A stretch of 64,000 bases of DNA from NCBI GenBank assembly GCA_039090855.1, contig CM076999.1:117551072-117615071 (forward strand), read 5' to 3'. The position numbers and the translations under genes are program-made. The DNA comes from Macrothele yani (taxonomy: Eukaryota > Arthropoda > Arachnida > Araneae > Macrothelidae). Below the pieces are notes generated by a model that worked only from the letters and a program-made list of their open reading frames with translations, was not told the origin of the DNA and did no database searches. Shown here piece after piece: positions 32,686-44,300 of the stretch (positions are counted from its first letter, which is position 1; the number at the start of each line of letters is the position of its first letter).

Positions 32686-33915
32686 TTGGGTATGTAAATA
32701 AGTTTTGAGAGATTTCCGTTCAGTGTCGTACTTATTACCACTCGCATGTATTTTAAGGTGGCAACACTGCGATATCACAGTGCGAGACGCCAGCTGTCAG
32801 AGTCAGTATACGACGTTCGATTGAGGTGCGAAGACGTATTCGTTTTACTCAATGAAAAATGGCAACTTTTGTCCTGACAAAACAGCATTTGCGGGAAGTG
32901 TTAGTGCATTACTTTATTACCAAGAAAAGTGCTGCCGACAGCTATCGCTTAATGTCAGAACTCTAAGGTGAACATTCCCCATCCATAAAAACATGTGAGT
33001 ATTGGTTTAGACGATTCAAAAGGAACGATTTCGATGTCAGTGATAAAGAACGTTCTGGACCACCCAAAAAAATTGCTGATGCCAAATTGAAAGCTTTACT
33101 CGACGAGGAACATGCATTTCACAACGTTTAGCTGCCATGGGAATGGTGCAAATAAAGGGAATTGGGTTCCACGTGCTTTGCGGGAAAGAGACCTTGAACG
33201 TCGAAAAACCATTTGCGAATTGCTGCATCAAAGGCAAAAAAGAAAGGGTTTTTTGCATCGTATTATTACTGCCGACGAGAAATGGATGTGGTGTGATAAC
33301 CCTAAATGGCAGAAAGCATGGGTGAAGCCAGGTGAACCAGGTCCTTCAACGCCAAAACGCAATATCCATGGTTCAAAGGTAATGCTTTGTATCTGGTGGG
33401 ACCAGAAAGGTGTGATCCACTATGAACTGCTGAAACCGTCAGAAACTATTACTGGTGATCGGTATCGAACCCAATTAATGCGTTTAAAACGAGCTCTCAT
33501 GCAAAAACGGCCGGAATGGGAGAATAGACACAACAAAGTCATCTTACAGCATGACAACGCAAGACTACATGTTTCTCGACTTGTGAAAAAATACTTAGAA
33601 AGGATCCGACTGGGAAGTTCTACCCCACTGGCCATATTCGCCAGATATTGCGCCATCAGATTACCATTTGTTACAGTCAATGGAGTCAGCACTTTCTGGG
33701 GAACGGCTTAGTTCTTATGAAGACATCAAAAATTGGCTGGACAACTGGATCTCTTCCAAAGAACCGGAATTCTTCCTTCGGGGCATACGTTCACTGCCCG
33801 AAAGATGGGGTTAAGTCGTAGCTTCAGAGGAAGCCTACTTCAATTAATATTAAAATATTGTTTCACAACGTGTTTTGTTCACCTCAAATCCCTCAAAACT
33901 TATTTATATACCCAA
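32686..33915 (+). mobile_element. Mariner element (mauritiana-like), 1230 bp
   Basis: The terminal inverted repeats begin TTGGGTATGTAAATAAG and TTGGGTATATAAATAAG, with TA outside both ends (32684-32685 and 33916-33917). It is 119 bp downstream of the previous element. Its size and coding layout are those of a single unbroken mariner. Confidence 0.9.
32859..33814 (+). pseudogene. Mauritiana-type mariner transposase, frameshifted
   Basis: The start is MATFVLTKQHLREVLVHYF, with an early stop near 32965, then CEYWFRRFKRNDFDVSDKER (DNA-binding and linker). From 33160 a long open part gives WVPRALRERDLERRKTICEL (the WVP(H)EL motif), ITADEKWMWCDNPKW (first Asp), VMLCIWWDQKGVIHYELL, and VILQHDNARLHVSRLVKKYL (second Asp). 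After one frameshift near 33607 come HWPYSPDIAPSDYHLLQSM (third Asp, DD34D) and a C-terminus ending LPERWG. All three catalytic residues are still there, so this copy is one of the less decayed here. Confidence 0.9.
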
Positions 33916-33939
33916 TAGTAACCTTGACCCTTTGGTTGC

Positions 33940-35740
33940 TCCAGGCTGATCCGTCGGCAGATCAAGTTTCTCTCGAAGCCCACCTTCACTTCCATTCATT
34001 TTCGAGCAGCTGCAGGAACGCGGACGAGAAAACTGAACTCGATATTTATTCACAAGGGGGGGGGTGGAAAACATGCATGAGATTCTTCCACGAATTCACG
34101 GAATTCCGCTCCCCCCCCCCTTATTTGGGTTATATTTGAGATCGATGCAGAACTGAAGAGAACTTTGGGGGAGGGGGTCATTTTCGACTGGAAAAGGTAT
34201 ATATCGTTGTTCAAATTTCGCCAATTTGCATTGAACATATTTTTACGTGGCCACGATAATGTAACTTATTTGACATTAAATGTCAGTCATTACTGTTTCA
34301 CACGTTATGTAAGTTCTGCAATCAGGAGATTATTAAATGATGATAGATACGTACGGGGCACAGTATCGTCGATTAAAATCAAGAAATATGTACTTACAAT
34401 ATCCGTAGTGGCTGTTGGGGCTTCTTATGTACGCTTGTAATTAATCTACTCACAAGACGTTGCCGTAATTATCCGACTCACTCAACGAATGTGAACTATT
34501 TGCAGTTGTGAAGTTCAAAAATAAAATTCATGATACTGTAAAAAATCTGCATCAGATAAAATTGAACAAGATGAATTTTTACAATGAACATAAAATTGAA
34601 GATGAATTTTACCATGAACATTGTAAAAATTCATCTTGTTCAATTTTATCTGGTGCAGATTTTTTACAGTATCATAAATTTTATTTTTGAACTTCACAAC
34701 TGCAAATAGTTTACATTCGTTGAGTGAGTCGGATACTTGCGGCAACGTCTTGTGAGTAGATAAATTACAAGCATACATAAGAAGCCCCAACAGCCACTAC
34801 GGATATTGTAAGTACATATATAGTTCATTATTTCTTGATTTTAATCGCTGATACTGTGCCTTGTACGTATCTAACATCATATCTGATTGCAGAACTTACA
34901 TAACGTGTGAAACAGTAATGACTGACATTTAATGTCAAATAAGTTACATGGAAAAGGTATTTCGACTTTCAAAACTTTCGAAAACTGAAGTTAAACGGAG
35001 TGATGATTTTTCCCATAATTGTAATTTCTTTTTTCTCACAATGTTGCCTGTTCCCAATATTGCATAAATGTTTGTGTTTCAGCACGAAACTGTGGGCAAC
35101 GATTTCCAAAATCGGAAGTTAAGACGGCGCGAAGATTTTCCTGTTGTCTTCAGGCAGAGATGAATTTCGCCATTTCTGTTATAATTTTGGGCATTCTCAA
35201 GATCAATGCACAACTGAAGAGAAATTTTGGGTGGGTAACGGTGGAGGAGAGGGATTCGTTTTTCGTTTGATGATGGGTTTCCGTCTTACGAAACTTTCGA
35301 AAATGGAAGTTAGATGCAGCGAAGATTTCTCCCGTTATCTTGTATTTTTTTTTTTTCTCGTGATGTTCCTTCTGCCCAGTATTGTTCTTAAATAGCCTTT
35401 TATTCCACAAATATTGCATTTCAACCTAAAAGTGGAGGAAGGAGTTTCCGAAAACGGAAGTCAGTCGGAGCGAAGATTTCTCCTGAAGTCGCATTTTTTT
35501 CTTTTTCTTCTTGCGATGTTCTCGCTATCCTGTGTTATTGTGTTAAGTGTTACTTTCCCCCATAAATGTCTCATACATGAGATCCTTCCCCGAATTCACG
35601 GAATTCCGCTTTTTTCTGCATCATTTTGGTCATTCTTCAGGTCATTGCAAAAATGAAGAGAAATTTTTCAGGATTTTTTTTTGGGGGGGGGGGGTCCTTG
35701 TTCTATAGAAAAATAAAAAGCGGAATTCCGTGATTCCGCT
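33940..35740. repeat. R1-type tandem region interrupted by a palindrome
   Basis: Repeated words include CACGGAATTCCGCT (34105, 35600 and a variant near 35720), ACTGAAGAGAAATTTTGGG (near 34150, 35210 and 35655), CGAAGATTTCTCC, TTCGAAAATGGAAGT and CGATGTTC. The order suggests a unit of about 440 bases, partly overlapping the R1 monomer. The 34259-34949 palindrome lies in it. G and C homopolymers occur near 34050, 34115 and 35680. Confidence 0.55.
34259..34949. repeat. Large palindrome (foldback/MITE-like)
   Basis: Two arms of about 330 bases are inverted copies of each other around a short centre near 34600. Outer ends are ATGTAACTTATTTGACATTAA-like sequences. There is no coding content. GGAAAAGGTAT occurs just outside the right arm (34950-34960) and again at 34191-34201, 57 bases before the left arm. 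Confidence 0.8.
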
Positions 35741-36104
35741 TTTTGTGGAGTAAAAGAACTAAGCGCTTTCTAGCTGAAAGCATTGTTTTTGGAGCAGATG
35801 CTCTAGGCAAGAAGAAATGTTGGAGGGTGGAGTCAGGAGCTCAATTCGTTTACTGCTGTCAACGATGGGTGGGATGTCAGTCACTTGAGCATCGCAGCGC
35901 AAAGAAAGGGTGGAAGCTCCGCCTACTTCGTGCTTTAGGGAAACTCCCGCAGCCCTTTCCGTGTCTTGAGGGAAATCGCCACTCTGCATTCTATCCGTGA
36001 CTTCATCGCCAGAAACTCTCTCTCGTAATTTGCAAATGTACCCGAACGCGTTCCCGTTTTTCTGAGATCGTTCGAGAATCGAAGCTCTCGTGAAACCTCT
36101 TCCT

Positions 36105-36195
36105 ACGGAGGATGCCAAAAATTATGGAATCTCTGTAATTATTACGGATTTCCCCCGGGATTATGGGTGACTAACAAAAAATTATGGATATTCAG
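36105..36195. repeat. Fragment of a hAT-end-like dispersed repeat
   Basis: GAGGATGCCAAAAATTATGG, TAATTATTACGGATTTC and TTATGGATATTCAG resemble the left subterminal region of the hAT element at 3032. Confidence 0.35.
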
Positions 36196-36239
36196 ATTTT
36201 CGCTGTTATAAAGAAAGTTTTACTGATTTTGTAAATAAT

Positions 36240-37045
36240 TGATGTAAAAGCCTCTGAACTAAGTTCATAACACAGCCCTTTGTCTCTTTTTTTTTTTTTT
36301 TTTTTTTTTTCTGAGGTGATGGAATTTGTTTTGCTTGTTTCAAAGTGTGAAAAAAAAAAAAGCCTATCGTACTTCTTTCGCCGTGGCCCGGGATTACGTC
36401 GACCTGAAGCATCTGAATAAAGTTCGTAACGCAGCTTTCTTTTCTTAAATTCTTTCTCCCCCTCCCCTCCCCTCGAACAGAAGTAATTTGTTTTGCTTGT
36501 TTGAAAGCTAAGTAGAAAGGAAGCATGGCGCAGCGCCGGGATTATGTAGGCCTGGCGTGCTTCTTTTGCCGTGATCCGGAATTACGTTGGCTCGGACGTG
36601 CTTTTTCGCTGTTGGCCGGAATTTCGTCGGTCCAATGACTCTGAACCATGTTCGCGACGCACCTCTTTGTTTTTTTTTTTGTTTTTTTTTGTATTTTTTT
36701 TTTCTAAGGAGGAGGAATGTGTTTTGCTTGTTTGAAAACTTAGTGGAAAGAAAGCACGGCCCCAGCTAGGATAACATCGGCCAGAAGCCGCTGAACAAAG
36801 TTCGTGCCGCAACTCTGTTTCTTTCCTTTCTTTTTTTTTTTCTAAGGAAGAATGTGTTTTGCATGTTTGAAAGCTAAGTGGGGTGGAAAAGCACGGCTTC
36901 GGGCCAGTATTACGTCGGCCCAAAGCCTCTAAAAAGTTCGTTGCGCAGCTTTCCGGGTTTTTTTTTTTTTTTTTCCTTTCCTTTCTTTTTTTCTAAGAAG
37001 TAATTTGTTTTACTTGTTTGAAAGCTAAGTGGAAAGAATTTGTCA
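36240..37045. repeat. Minisatellite, about five diverged units of about 140-165 bp
   Basis: Each unit has GC(C)TCTGAA(C)AAAGTTCG, a variable T-run, TCTAAGGA(GG)AA, TTTGTTTTGCTTGTTTGAAA, GCTAAGTGGAAAG and CGGGATTACGTCGGCC. Unit starts are near 36250, 36408, 36640, 36786 and 36923. The T-runs differ in length between units. Confidence 0.75.
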
Positions 37046-38802
37046 TTAGAGGCTCAAAAACAGGGTTAAAAACAAGAATTCAGCAGAGAAAATCTCCCCA
37101 CTTGCTTGACATTGATGGAGATTCCATGTCACCATATTCACAATGCAAGCAAAAAATTTTGCAAGCCATTTTATAAGGTTACATTAAGAAATACTTTATT
37201 GACTTCTTCAATGACTAAAAACTAATCTGTGGATATATGTTTCTAATTCTTGCAAGTTTCTAGTTGCTTGACTAAATTCACAAACTTTCCTAGACAAATA
37301 CTTTTCACCTCAGGATTTAGCTAGTAAAGATTCACATGTAAGTTTTAAATCTGATTTTTTTTAATATTTCATTTTATTTTGTTCTTAAATCCCTAATTTT
37401 CTATTGTGCATATATAATAATGTGCACTTTAATATTTACTTACATAATTTACAGAAAATAATTCCATATGGCTAGTGTAATCTTAAATACTGTATATATG
37501 CTGTATTTGAATTTGCTCACACCGCGCGTTCACATGTCCCAATTTTCCACCCAGTTAAAAAGTTCAGCTTTTTTTTTGTCATCGGACGGTCTCATGTATG
37601 ATGTCTGCACTTTAGCTTGATAAGGAAAAGAAAATTTTCCAAAAATGTAAGTGATGGAGTTTGAAAATTTGTTAGAATTGATGCATGGTGTTTAAAAGTA
37701 TTCATATTCTGAAAGTCACACCATTTATCTAAAGTAGCGAAAGCTTTGATATCATACAATCGTGGTCCTCGGGCTGAAAGTTCTTTCAGCATAATGCATA
37801 AATAATTATTGTCATCTGAGGGAATAAAAGGGGAGGAGGAAAGAAAAGTGGTGAAGAAATAGGAAAGGAATTATATCAACAGAAAGAAAAACTAAGGGGA
37901 AAAAAGGGAGAGATGTGTTTGAAGCAGTGTCTTTTAAAATCACTTTATTTTGTTTTGAATTCTGTAATTTTATATTGTGAATACAGTGAACAATTCCATC
38001 TTTCTCGTGCTGGTTTATATTCACACTTTCTTGTCGCATGTTCTGATTTTTTTTGCCCGATTAAAACGTTCAGCTTTTTTGTTCCATGGTCAGTTTCATG
38101 TATGATAAAATAGTTGCTCACTTGGGGAAAAAAATCTACTTTGCCATTGTTGGCTGCTATGTTAAAAAATTTACTAGCCACTAGAAGATATCTGGTTGTC
38201 ATTTGGCCACTGGCTACCGACATTTGCAAGGGCTGCCCAGTACATCAAGTGATATAATATTTGAACCCTGATCTCTATATACATTTTAACAGAACAGAAT
38301 CTTGTAGTTTGTATTCATTAACTGAGATTGGTTTTAATTTATGTCCAAAATGTTGATGCATGTTCATAAAACTGTAAAAAATAAAAACAAGAATGAAAAA
38401 ATTATTTGTGTCCATATGTCAACAACTGTACAATTGTTGTTTGTAGTTTGCATTTACACTAACTCATTATTAAATTTCCTTTAGGAAAGAACTGAATAAA
38501 TATCTTCCCGCTTCATTACTAAGCAAGAATAAGAAGAAAGAAAGAGCGGTATGAATTTTTCATGATTTACTTTTTTCTTTTCTATTATCAGCTATCCTGA
38601 TTCTCTAGGCACTTTACAAAGGACATATTTTTGGTAACCTTATTGCAGGGGATTTGGAGGAGCTGTTTCCAATAATGGCAGCATTCGTGAAACATCAAAA
38701 GAGAATTAGAAACAATGATGATTCTTCTGTAAGTCATTACACTAAATAGCAGAGTTACCTCCAGTGACTGTATATTATAACTTTTTAGATGATGCAGTCT
38801 TT
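37046..38802. other. Mostly featureless; one dispersed repeat
   Basis: 37630-37800 resembles 29910-30180 (GAATTGATGCATGGTG, then a GGTCCTCGGGCTGAAAG-like block). The rest shows no domain or fold. Confidence 0.4.
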
Positions 38803-38935
38803 CAAAATGGTGATGCTCTTATGTATGTTCACACTCATAGATGTATCAAGTCATGGTTGGTGGAACATGAAGTCCATGTCCTCCCCTGGTCTACCTGGTT
38901 GCCTGATTTGGGTATCATTGAGCGATTGTGAGCAG
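38803..38935 (+). pseudogene. Tc1 transposase fragment
   Basis: VFQNGDALMYVHTHRCIKSW and LVEHEVHVLPWSTWLPDLG, then IIERL, match the Tc1 layout FQQDNAP.H.S......F.....LPWP..SPDLN.IEHLW. QDN is changed to NGD and SPDLNPIE to LPDLGIIE, so the active site is lost. No ends were found. Confidence 0.65.
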
Positions 38936-39287
38936 TTCATCGAAGTAGGTGAGGTGTAGAATTCCTATTTCTTTACTTGCGGAGTTTCTAGTTTTCTTTT
39001 ATGAAAAATGATGCAATGTTCTCCTAGTAAGTGTTCCTTTATTTATTTATGTCCATTCTGCATAGAATACAAGGTGTATTATGAGTAAATGATGTCTTGG
39101 TTCCATGTGAACACACATGGCTTTTGTGACTGGTCTGTCCATTATTGTCAATTGCCTGCTTGCACAAATAGTTTCTGCTGTACCTAAATATAACAGGTAA
39201 CTCCAACCCAAGCACTTGGATGCGTGTTTGGTAGCCGAATATGGCCAGTCCCTCTTTTTGAGGAACGGGTAAACTTGTGTCTTTCAT

Positions 39288-39319
<32 letters not shown>

Positions 39320-39559
39320 CCTCCTCTAATGAAATGTGATGATGCATATTTACAGTTTCAAGTGAAATTGATGTATGATGCATTTTTAAAATTTGTAAAT
39401 AAAATTTATTTTTATTTTTTTCCTCTGTCCTGTCGTCATTGATTTTTTAATTTGTTCATTGTTTTTAACACAATGGAATGTAAAATCTCTGTAGCTGGTA
39501 CAAATTTTCCCACACACAAAAAAGTATTTCCTTTATCAGGTAGGCATTTACTTTATATT
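38936..39559. other. No supported feature
   Basis: T30 run near 39305. Otherwise unremarkable. Confidence 0.4.
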
Positions 39560-39690
39560 CAGGTAATTGAAAAATCAGGAAATTTTTATTTTGCCAAAAA
39601 AACCCCTTTTTTTTTTTTTTTTTTTAAGTTTCCAGTTTTTGTTTGCAATTGCTGCCTGCCTAGAATTTGATAGTTCTTACATTCTGTATA
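39560..39690. repeat. R3 copy joined to the left end of the interrupted R2 repeat
   Basis: TTGAAAAATCAGG...TTTTATTTTGCC matches R3. TGCCTGCCTAGAATTTGATA then matches 8040 of the R2 copy, up to the TA where the mariner is inserted. Confidence 0.5.
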
Positions 39691-40922
39691 TCAGTTCGTT
39701 CGGAAAATAGTGGCCGAATTTCTGAAGTGCCATGTTCAATTCACCTACAATGCTGGCAGGCCAACCTTTTCGCAGCACCATTCGTATAAGCTGAAGGATG
39801 ACTAAATGCCCTAATTGGTCGAGCTGCAGTCGTTGCTTCTTGTGTAAAAGTGGTTTGTACAACATGTTAGGAAGGAGTGGGTTGTGGGTGATTCTGCTTC
39901 CCGAGTTTAAATTGGGTCTTAATGCAGCACAAACCTACCACACATAATGTGGTCGAGGCATGGGGAGTGAGGAGGCAACATCTGAATGTACTGTTCATCA
40001 GTGGTTTGAAAAGTTTTGTTCCTGTGACATGAGCCTACAAGATGATCAGAGAACTCGCCAAATAGTTTAATGTGTCGGTGTCAACCATTTTCTAACATCT
40101 TCACTAAATTGTCGAGTTCAAGAAGCTTGATACATGAGTTCCACACGAACTGATGGAACACCAGAAACAACAAGAATTTGATATGTGCCCAGTTACCTTC
40201 TGCTTCACAACCTAAAGAAGCCCCTACTTGATTGCATTGTAACCTGTGATGGAAAGTGGGTGCTACATGGCAACCATAAGTGATCTGGAGAGTGGCTGAA
40301 CCATGGTGAACTACTGAAACAACATCCTAAACCAAGTTTGATGCCAAAAACGGTTTTGTTGACAGTGTGGGGTGGACTGTTCACAGTTTCATACATTACA
40401 AGTTTTTGAATTACTATATTAACATATAAACGTTAAAGGTTTACTGTTCATCACGTTGTTCTTGGTCTAAATATAGCCCTCCGACGTGACGTCCAACATA
40501 TAATGCGCCTTCAAAGTTATTCATATTGACATACACTGAACATTGTATGAACCGTAAAAGTTATTCATATCAGCACATAAAAGTTATTCATATAGACATA
40601 CCAAGCAGCTCACTCCGAATTATATATATATATATAAAAAAGTGCTCTACCTTCGATGTCGATGAGTATGTCCCAAAAAAACATCCACGGCCAATGCGCA
40701 ATGTAGGCCTAGTCAAATATTTCTCTTTCTTTCAACACCCAGGAATGCTGGTGGTGAAATCGTATGCGTGATAAAATGTGCAGTCCTCCCACTAGACGAA
40801 GTCAGAATTAAAACGAGACACTACAAACAACCACAAGACAAACAAAGACCTAACAATATAAAATGGAACCAAGATTAAAATGAATTAAAAGCAGATGGAC
40901 GGTCACAGTCATCAAACCACAT

Positions 40923-40965
40923 CACCAGAATGGTTTCAGCAAGTTTCATGCTATCATCAGTGGTA
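40923..40965 (-). ncRNA. Hammerhead-type ribozyme fold in PLE copy 3
   Basis: On the minus strand: TACCA, CTGATGA (exact core), stem II AGCA...TGCT, GAAAC, a short stem III ending TTC, and TGGTG, which pairs with TACCA. The position downstream of the endonuclease is the same as in copies 1 and 2, while the stem sequences differ. Confidence 0.65.
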
Positions 40966-41149
40966 CTCCCAACAGTGCTTCTTCATCGTATGAACGTGCA
41001 CACATCAATGCCGAACTCGTCAGACATGAAGGCCACACCCTTGGTCTTCTAAACGCAAAGTATCCTGGGATCACAAGAACACAACACCCATGGCGCCATC
41101 GATGCTGAGATCAAGGACTTATTTTCTTCTGGGTCTTTTATTCTGTCAT

Positions 41150-41695
41150 TCTGTATTTTCTTTCTTTTATTATAACAACATTTCTTCATTTTCTCTTCAA
41201 TTTCTATCAAGTACTTCCAGGCGAACAGTAATTCAACTGGTATATTATTGTTACAATTCCTGTTTTTCGTTTTTTCGATTGCAACTGCTTCTGAAATAAA
41301 CTGCTAGTCATATTTTTTATGTGATGTTATTGATTTGATATTTGACCAGTCTGGGGAAACATTAATTTCAGAACAATAGTACATCAGAGACATCTTCATC
41401 TCCCCTTTGCACCAATTGGAAATATGTTCATTCAACCTGCATTTTATCATCTTTTGGTGCTGCCTATATATGATTTCATTTGTATTCCCTCTTTGTTAAT
41501 CGTTGGAATAGAATATATACCTGAACTTTCCAGGATGGAAGTTTTATTGGCAGTCAGTAATTTCCCATTGTCAATTACCATCTCTTCCAACTTAATATTG
41601 TGATGAACACACTCCTTTTTAAGGATATCAATCGCAGGTGGTAAGTATGGAAATTTTATAAAACTTTTATTTTCAGCTTCCATAATTACTGGTTT
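41150..41695 (-). pseudogene. GIY-YIG endonuclease of PLE copy 3
   Basis: Translation from 41695 gives KPVIMEAENKSFIKFPYLPP, IDILKKECVHHNIKLEEM, SSGIYSIPTINKEG (GIY strand) and SYIGSTKRR (YIG strand). A break comes next, then NEHISNWCKGE and ISEAVAIEKTKNRNCNNN (Glu helix). It lacks the reverse transcriptase and has a frame break inside the helix after YIGSTK. It is close in sequence to copy 2. Confidence 0.8.
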
Positions 41696-42304
41696 CTTAA
41701 AAAAAAACAGTAAACGTTTATACGTTAATATAGTAATATTTTGAGCCACGTAAAAATATGCTCGATTCAGCATAGAGTTTTGTGCTGATTTGAGTAGATA
41801 ATGTAATAGGTTTTTAAATGCTGGTGAAAGCATTACCTCAGTCACATACTGTGAAGAAATTGTCCGAATGCACCAGAAGTTGTGTTTTAAAAAGTCATCT
41901 TTGAGGAACCGGAAGTGCTTTATCCTCTTCCATGATAACACGAGACCACTTGTCACAAATGACAAAACAGAAACTACATAAACTGAGGTTCGAAACCCTC
42001 TCGCATCCAGCCTACTCGCCTGACTTGGCACCTACCGATTTCCACCTGGTCAAGAGCATTTTAGCTATTACCTCTAGAACAGGACCTTCAGAAACCAAAA
42101 GGAGGCCAAAATTACATTCTGGGACTTTCTTGCATCTGGAGAACCAGATTTCTTCCAGACTGGCATTGAAACACTTGTCACTCGCTGGCAGAATTGTGTA
42201 GCTGCTGAAGGCGTTTATTTTGAATAAAACAAGGTAGTGTGATATGAGGTATGTCTCTTTCATTTTTACCCTCCAAATCGGCCATTATTCCCCAAACAAT
42301 CTGG

Positions 42305-42645
42305 TATTACATTATTCCCATAATTCCCTAAAAAAAGTAATCAGAACTAAAAATAGCCTTTTTATTTTTTATATTAACGAAATGCATGAGAATGTTAAAA
42401 TAACATAGCAGTTAGTTATTTTGTATTTAACGTGCACAGAAACAATTTAAAAGGCTGGATAGTAGGTTGAATTTATACTTTTGCATGGCTTGAAAGATTA
42501 CAAGGTAGGTTAAATAGTAATAATTTTTAGAGTTAGTTTAAATGTTCCCAATAGTAGTTTGCAATAATTAAATGTTTTTAAAAGATCTTAGTATTTTGCT
42601 CAAAGGTCCTGCGACAAACGTCGGCATTTTTTGGTGTTTAATATG
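42305..42645. repeat. R2 continuation between two mariners
   Basis: ATTACATTATTCCC matches 8075 of the R2 copy. A stretch TTGAATTTATACTTTTGCAT, then GGCTTGAAAGATTA, is repeated in diverged form at about 43985-44015, after the next mariner. Confidence 0.45.
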
Positions 42646-42647
42646 TA

Positions 42648-43951
42648 CGTTGGTGAATCAAAAAGTAAGTTACACACAGCGCCATCTGGAGTGGGATTGC
42701 AGTCAAACCATGTGTGCTTGGGAGCGAAGTAGACAGTATGTCAGAGCTGCTGACGGGAGGTGTTTTAGTTCAGTAACTGCGTAAAGTGTGTGCAGGTGGC
42801 AGATCGTAATGGCGTTTCAACTAGATTCTTACTCTAGATTGGAAGTGCGAAGAACCATTCAAATTTTGTGGGCTAAGCACCTAAATTTCAGTGACATCCA
42901 TCGTAAAATCTGTACTGTATACGGGGAAAATGCCGTGTCTCGCCCGGCCATTATAAAGTGGTGCCAACAATTTGAAAAGGGTCGCACAAATTTGACGGAC
43001 AAATACTGCAAAGGCAGACCATCAATATTCTGCACTTGGGAGCATGTTCCCACCATTGACGACATGATGGGGTATAATATGCATATCAAAATCAAGAAAA
43101 TTGCCAGTATATTAAACTTTTTGTACAGGACTTTGCATATCATCATTCACGAACAGCTGGGATTTTGGAAATTGTGTGCAAGATGGATGCCACGTTTACT
43201 CACCAACCAGCACAGAAACCACCGTTTTCTGTTGTCTTTGGCTCTTCTGCAATGGTATTCCGCTGAAGGTCACAATCTTTTGTGTCGAATCATCACAGGC
43301 GACGAAACGTGATTTCACCCCTGAAACCAATCGATCATCCATGGAATGAAAGCATGTCACCTCTCCAACAAAGAAGAAGTGCAAAGTCCAACCGTCTGCG
43401 CGAGAGGTCATGACGGCTTTTTTCTGCGACTGTGAAGGTGTTGTTTACACAGAATTTCTTTCAAAAGGGACGACTATCAGTGCTGACTCATTTTGTCAAA
43501 TGCTACAAAATTTGAGAAAGGCAGTTAAGGACAGATGCCTGGGTAAGTTTAGCGAAGGTGTCATTCTGCTGCATGACAACGCCACACCCCACGCAGCATG
43601 GAAAACAAAGGTATTGCTGCAGTCGTTCAAGTGGGAGGTGTGGCAACATCCACCGTGCAACTGCCATTTGTTCAGTAAAATGAAACGGGACCTTAGTGGG
43701 CAACGATTTTGAAATGATGAAGCTGTGAAAACTTCAGTCCTTAACTGGTTGCACCAGACTGAAGGAAACTTTCTGTACAGGTATGGAGAAATTAATCAGA
43801 CATTCCGATAAATGTTTACAGTCCTTGGGCAACTATGTTGAACAATGAATAAATGTTGTACCTTTAAACCAACATATATCCCGTTAGTATATCTCTTTAT
43901 TTGTTTTGTTTTTTTATTCAACAGTGTAACTAACTTTTTGATCTGCCCTCG
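42648..43951 (+). mobile_element. Mariner element, 1304 bp
   Basis: Terminal inverted repeats with AATCAAAAAGTAAGTTACAC (left) and the complement of GATCAAAAAGTTAGTTACAC (right). TA lies outside both ends (42646-42647 and 43952-43953). The length is normal for mariner. Confidence 0.9.
42809..43811 (+). pseudogene. Mariner transposase, frameshifted
   Basis: MAFQLDSYSRLEVRRTIQIL begins the DNA-binding part, followed by RPAIIKWCQQFEKGRTNLTD. A frame change near 43030 leads to a second helix-turn-helix. ITGDET (first Asp, then a stop where W is expected) lies near 43300. VMTAFFCDCEGVVYTEFLSK and GVILLHDNATPHAAWKT (second Asp) follow, and WEVWQHPPCNCHLF has lost the usual PYSPDL.P.D block, so the third catalytic Asp is gone. 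The end is YGEINQTFR. The span of 1003 bases equals the usual transposase length. Confidence 0.85.
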
Positions 43952-43953
43952 TA

Positions 43954-44300
43954 GCGATGAGAGGTCGTGGTGTGGGTAAGTGTTTGAATTTACTTTTGCA
44001 TGAATTGAAAGATTTAAATTGTTTAGTTTTTGTTCACTTTCTGCAGACAGTTTGCTTTTATGTTTTGTAACATAGAGCAGTTAGGCCCAATGGCCTGATA
44101 CTGTCCTGCTTGGAGAAACATGACAAGAGAACCAACTATCCAATAGATCAAAGCCATTTGTTGTTTGGTTCTTGCAACCATTTTTTCTAAACAAGAGTCC
44201 ATTTGGTCATTAAGCTTAGTTAGCTGCATTGTGTTTTAGAAAAAAGAAAGACTGAAACTAATCAACAGATAGAATTTTCTGGCATATTAACCATTTCTCC
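43954..44300. repeat. R2 continuation, left of the 18-kb element
   Basis: 44030-44230 matches 8160-8345 in order (TTTTGTAACATAGAGCA, CAATGGCCTGATACTG, GGTCATTAAGCTTAG). Confidence 0.6.

Larger units (their letters stand above)
40405..41735 (-). mobile_element. Penelope-like element (family A), copy 3
   Basis: Minus-strand GIY-YIG coding, then a hammerhead fold (40965-40923), then the tail. The left end (TACTATATTAACATATAAACG, 40408 onward) reappears inverted at the right end near 41706-41730, the same inverted-tail arrangement as copy 2 but with a much shorter arm. The mariner coding sequence resumes at about 41800 after about 70 unassigned bases. Confidence 0.75.
39920..42212 (+). pseudogene. 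Mariner transposase in two pieces
   Basis: The left piece has GSEEATSECTVHQWFEKFCS and DMSLQDDQRTRQ (DNA-binding), VTCDGKWVLHG (first Asp; the usual DEKW is DGKW), WLNHGELLKQHPKPSLMPK and VLLTVWGGLFTVSYITSFLN. The PLE follows. The right piece has ITSVTYCEEIVRMHQKLCFK, FHDNTRPLVTN (second Asp), a frame change, and SHPAYSPDLAPTDFHLVKSI (third Asp). It ends near QNCVAAEGVYFE. The layout is like the SETMAR/cecropia type mariners. Several stops are present. Confidence 0.85.
39691..42304 (+). mobile_element. Mariner element split by a PLE
   Basis: The terminal inverted repeats are TCAGTTCGTTCGGAAAATAG at the left and, at the right, the complement of CCAGATTGTTTGGGGAATAA. TA is outside both ends. 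The flanks joined together match the R2 copy at 8.05 kb, where the TA is single, confirming the boundaries. The 1.3-kb mariner is expanded to 2.6 kb by the PLE at about 40405-41810. Confidence 0.85.

Noticed and set aside
36240..37045. CRISPR-like array
   Set aside because: Units are long, diverged and directly adjoining, without unique spacers, in a eukaryotic sequence.
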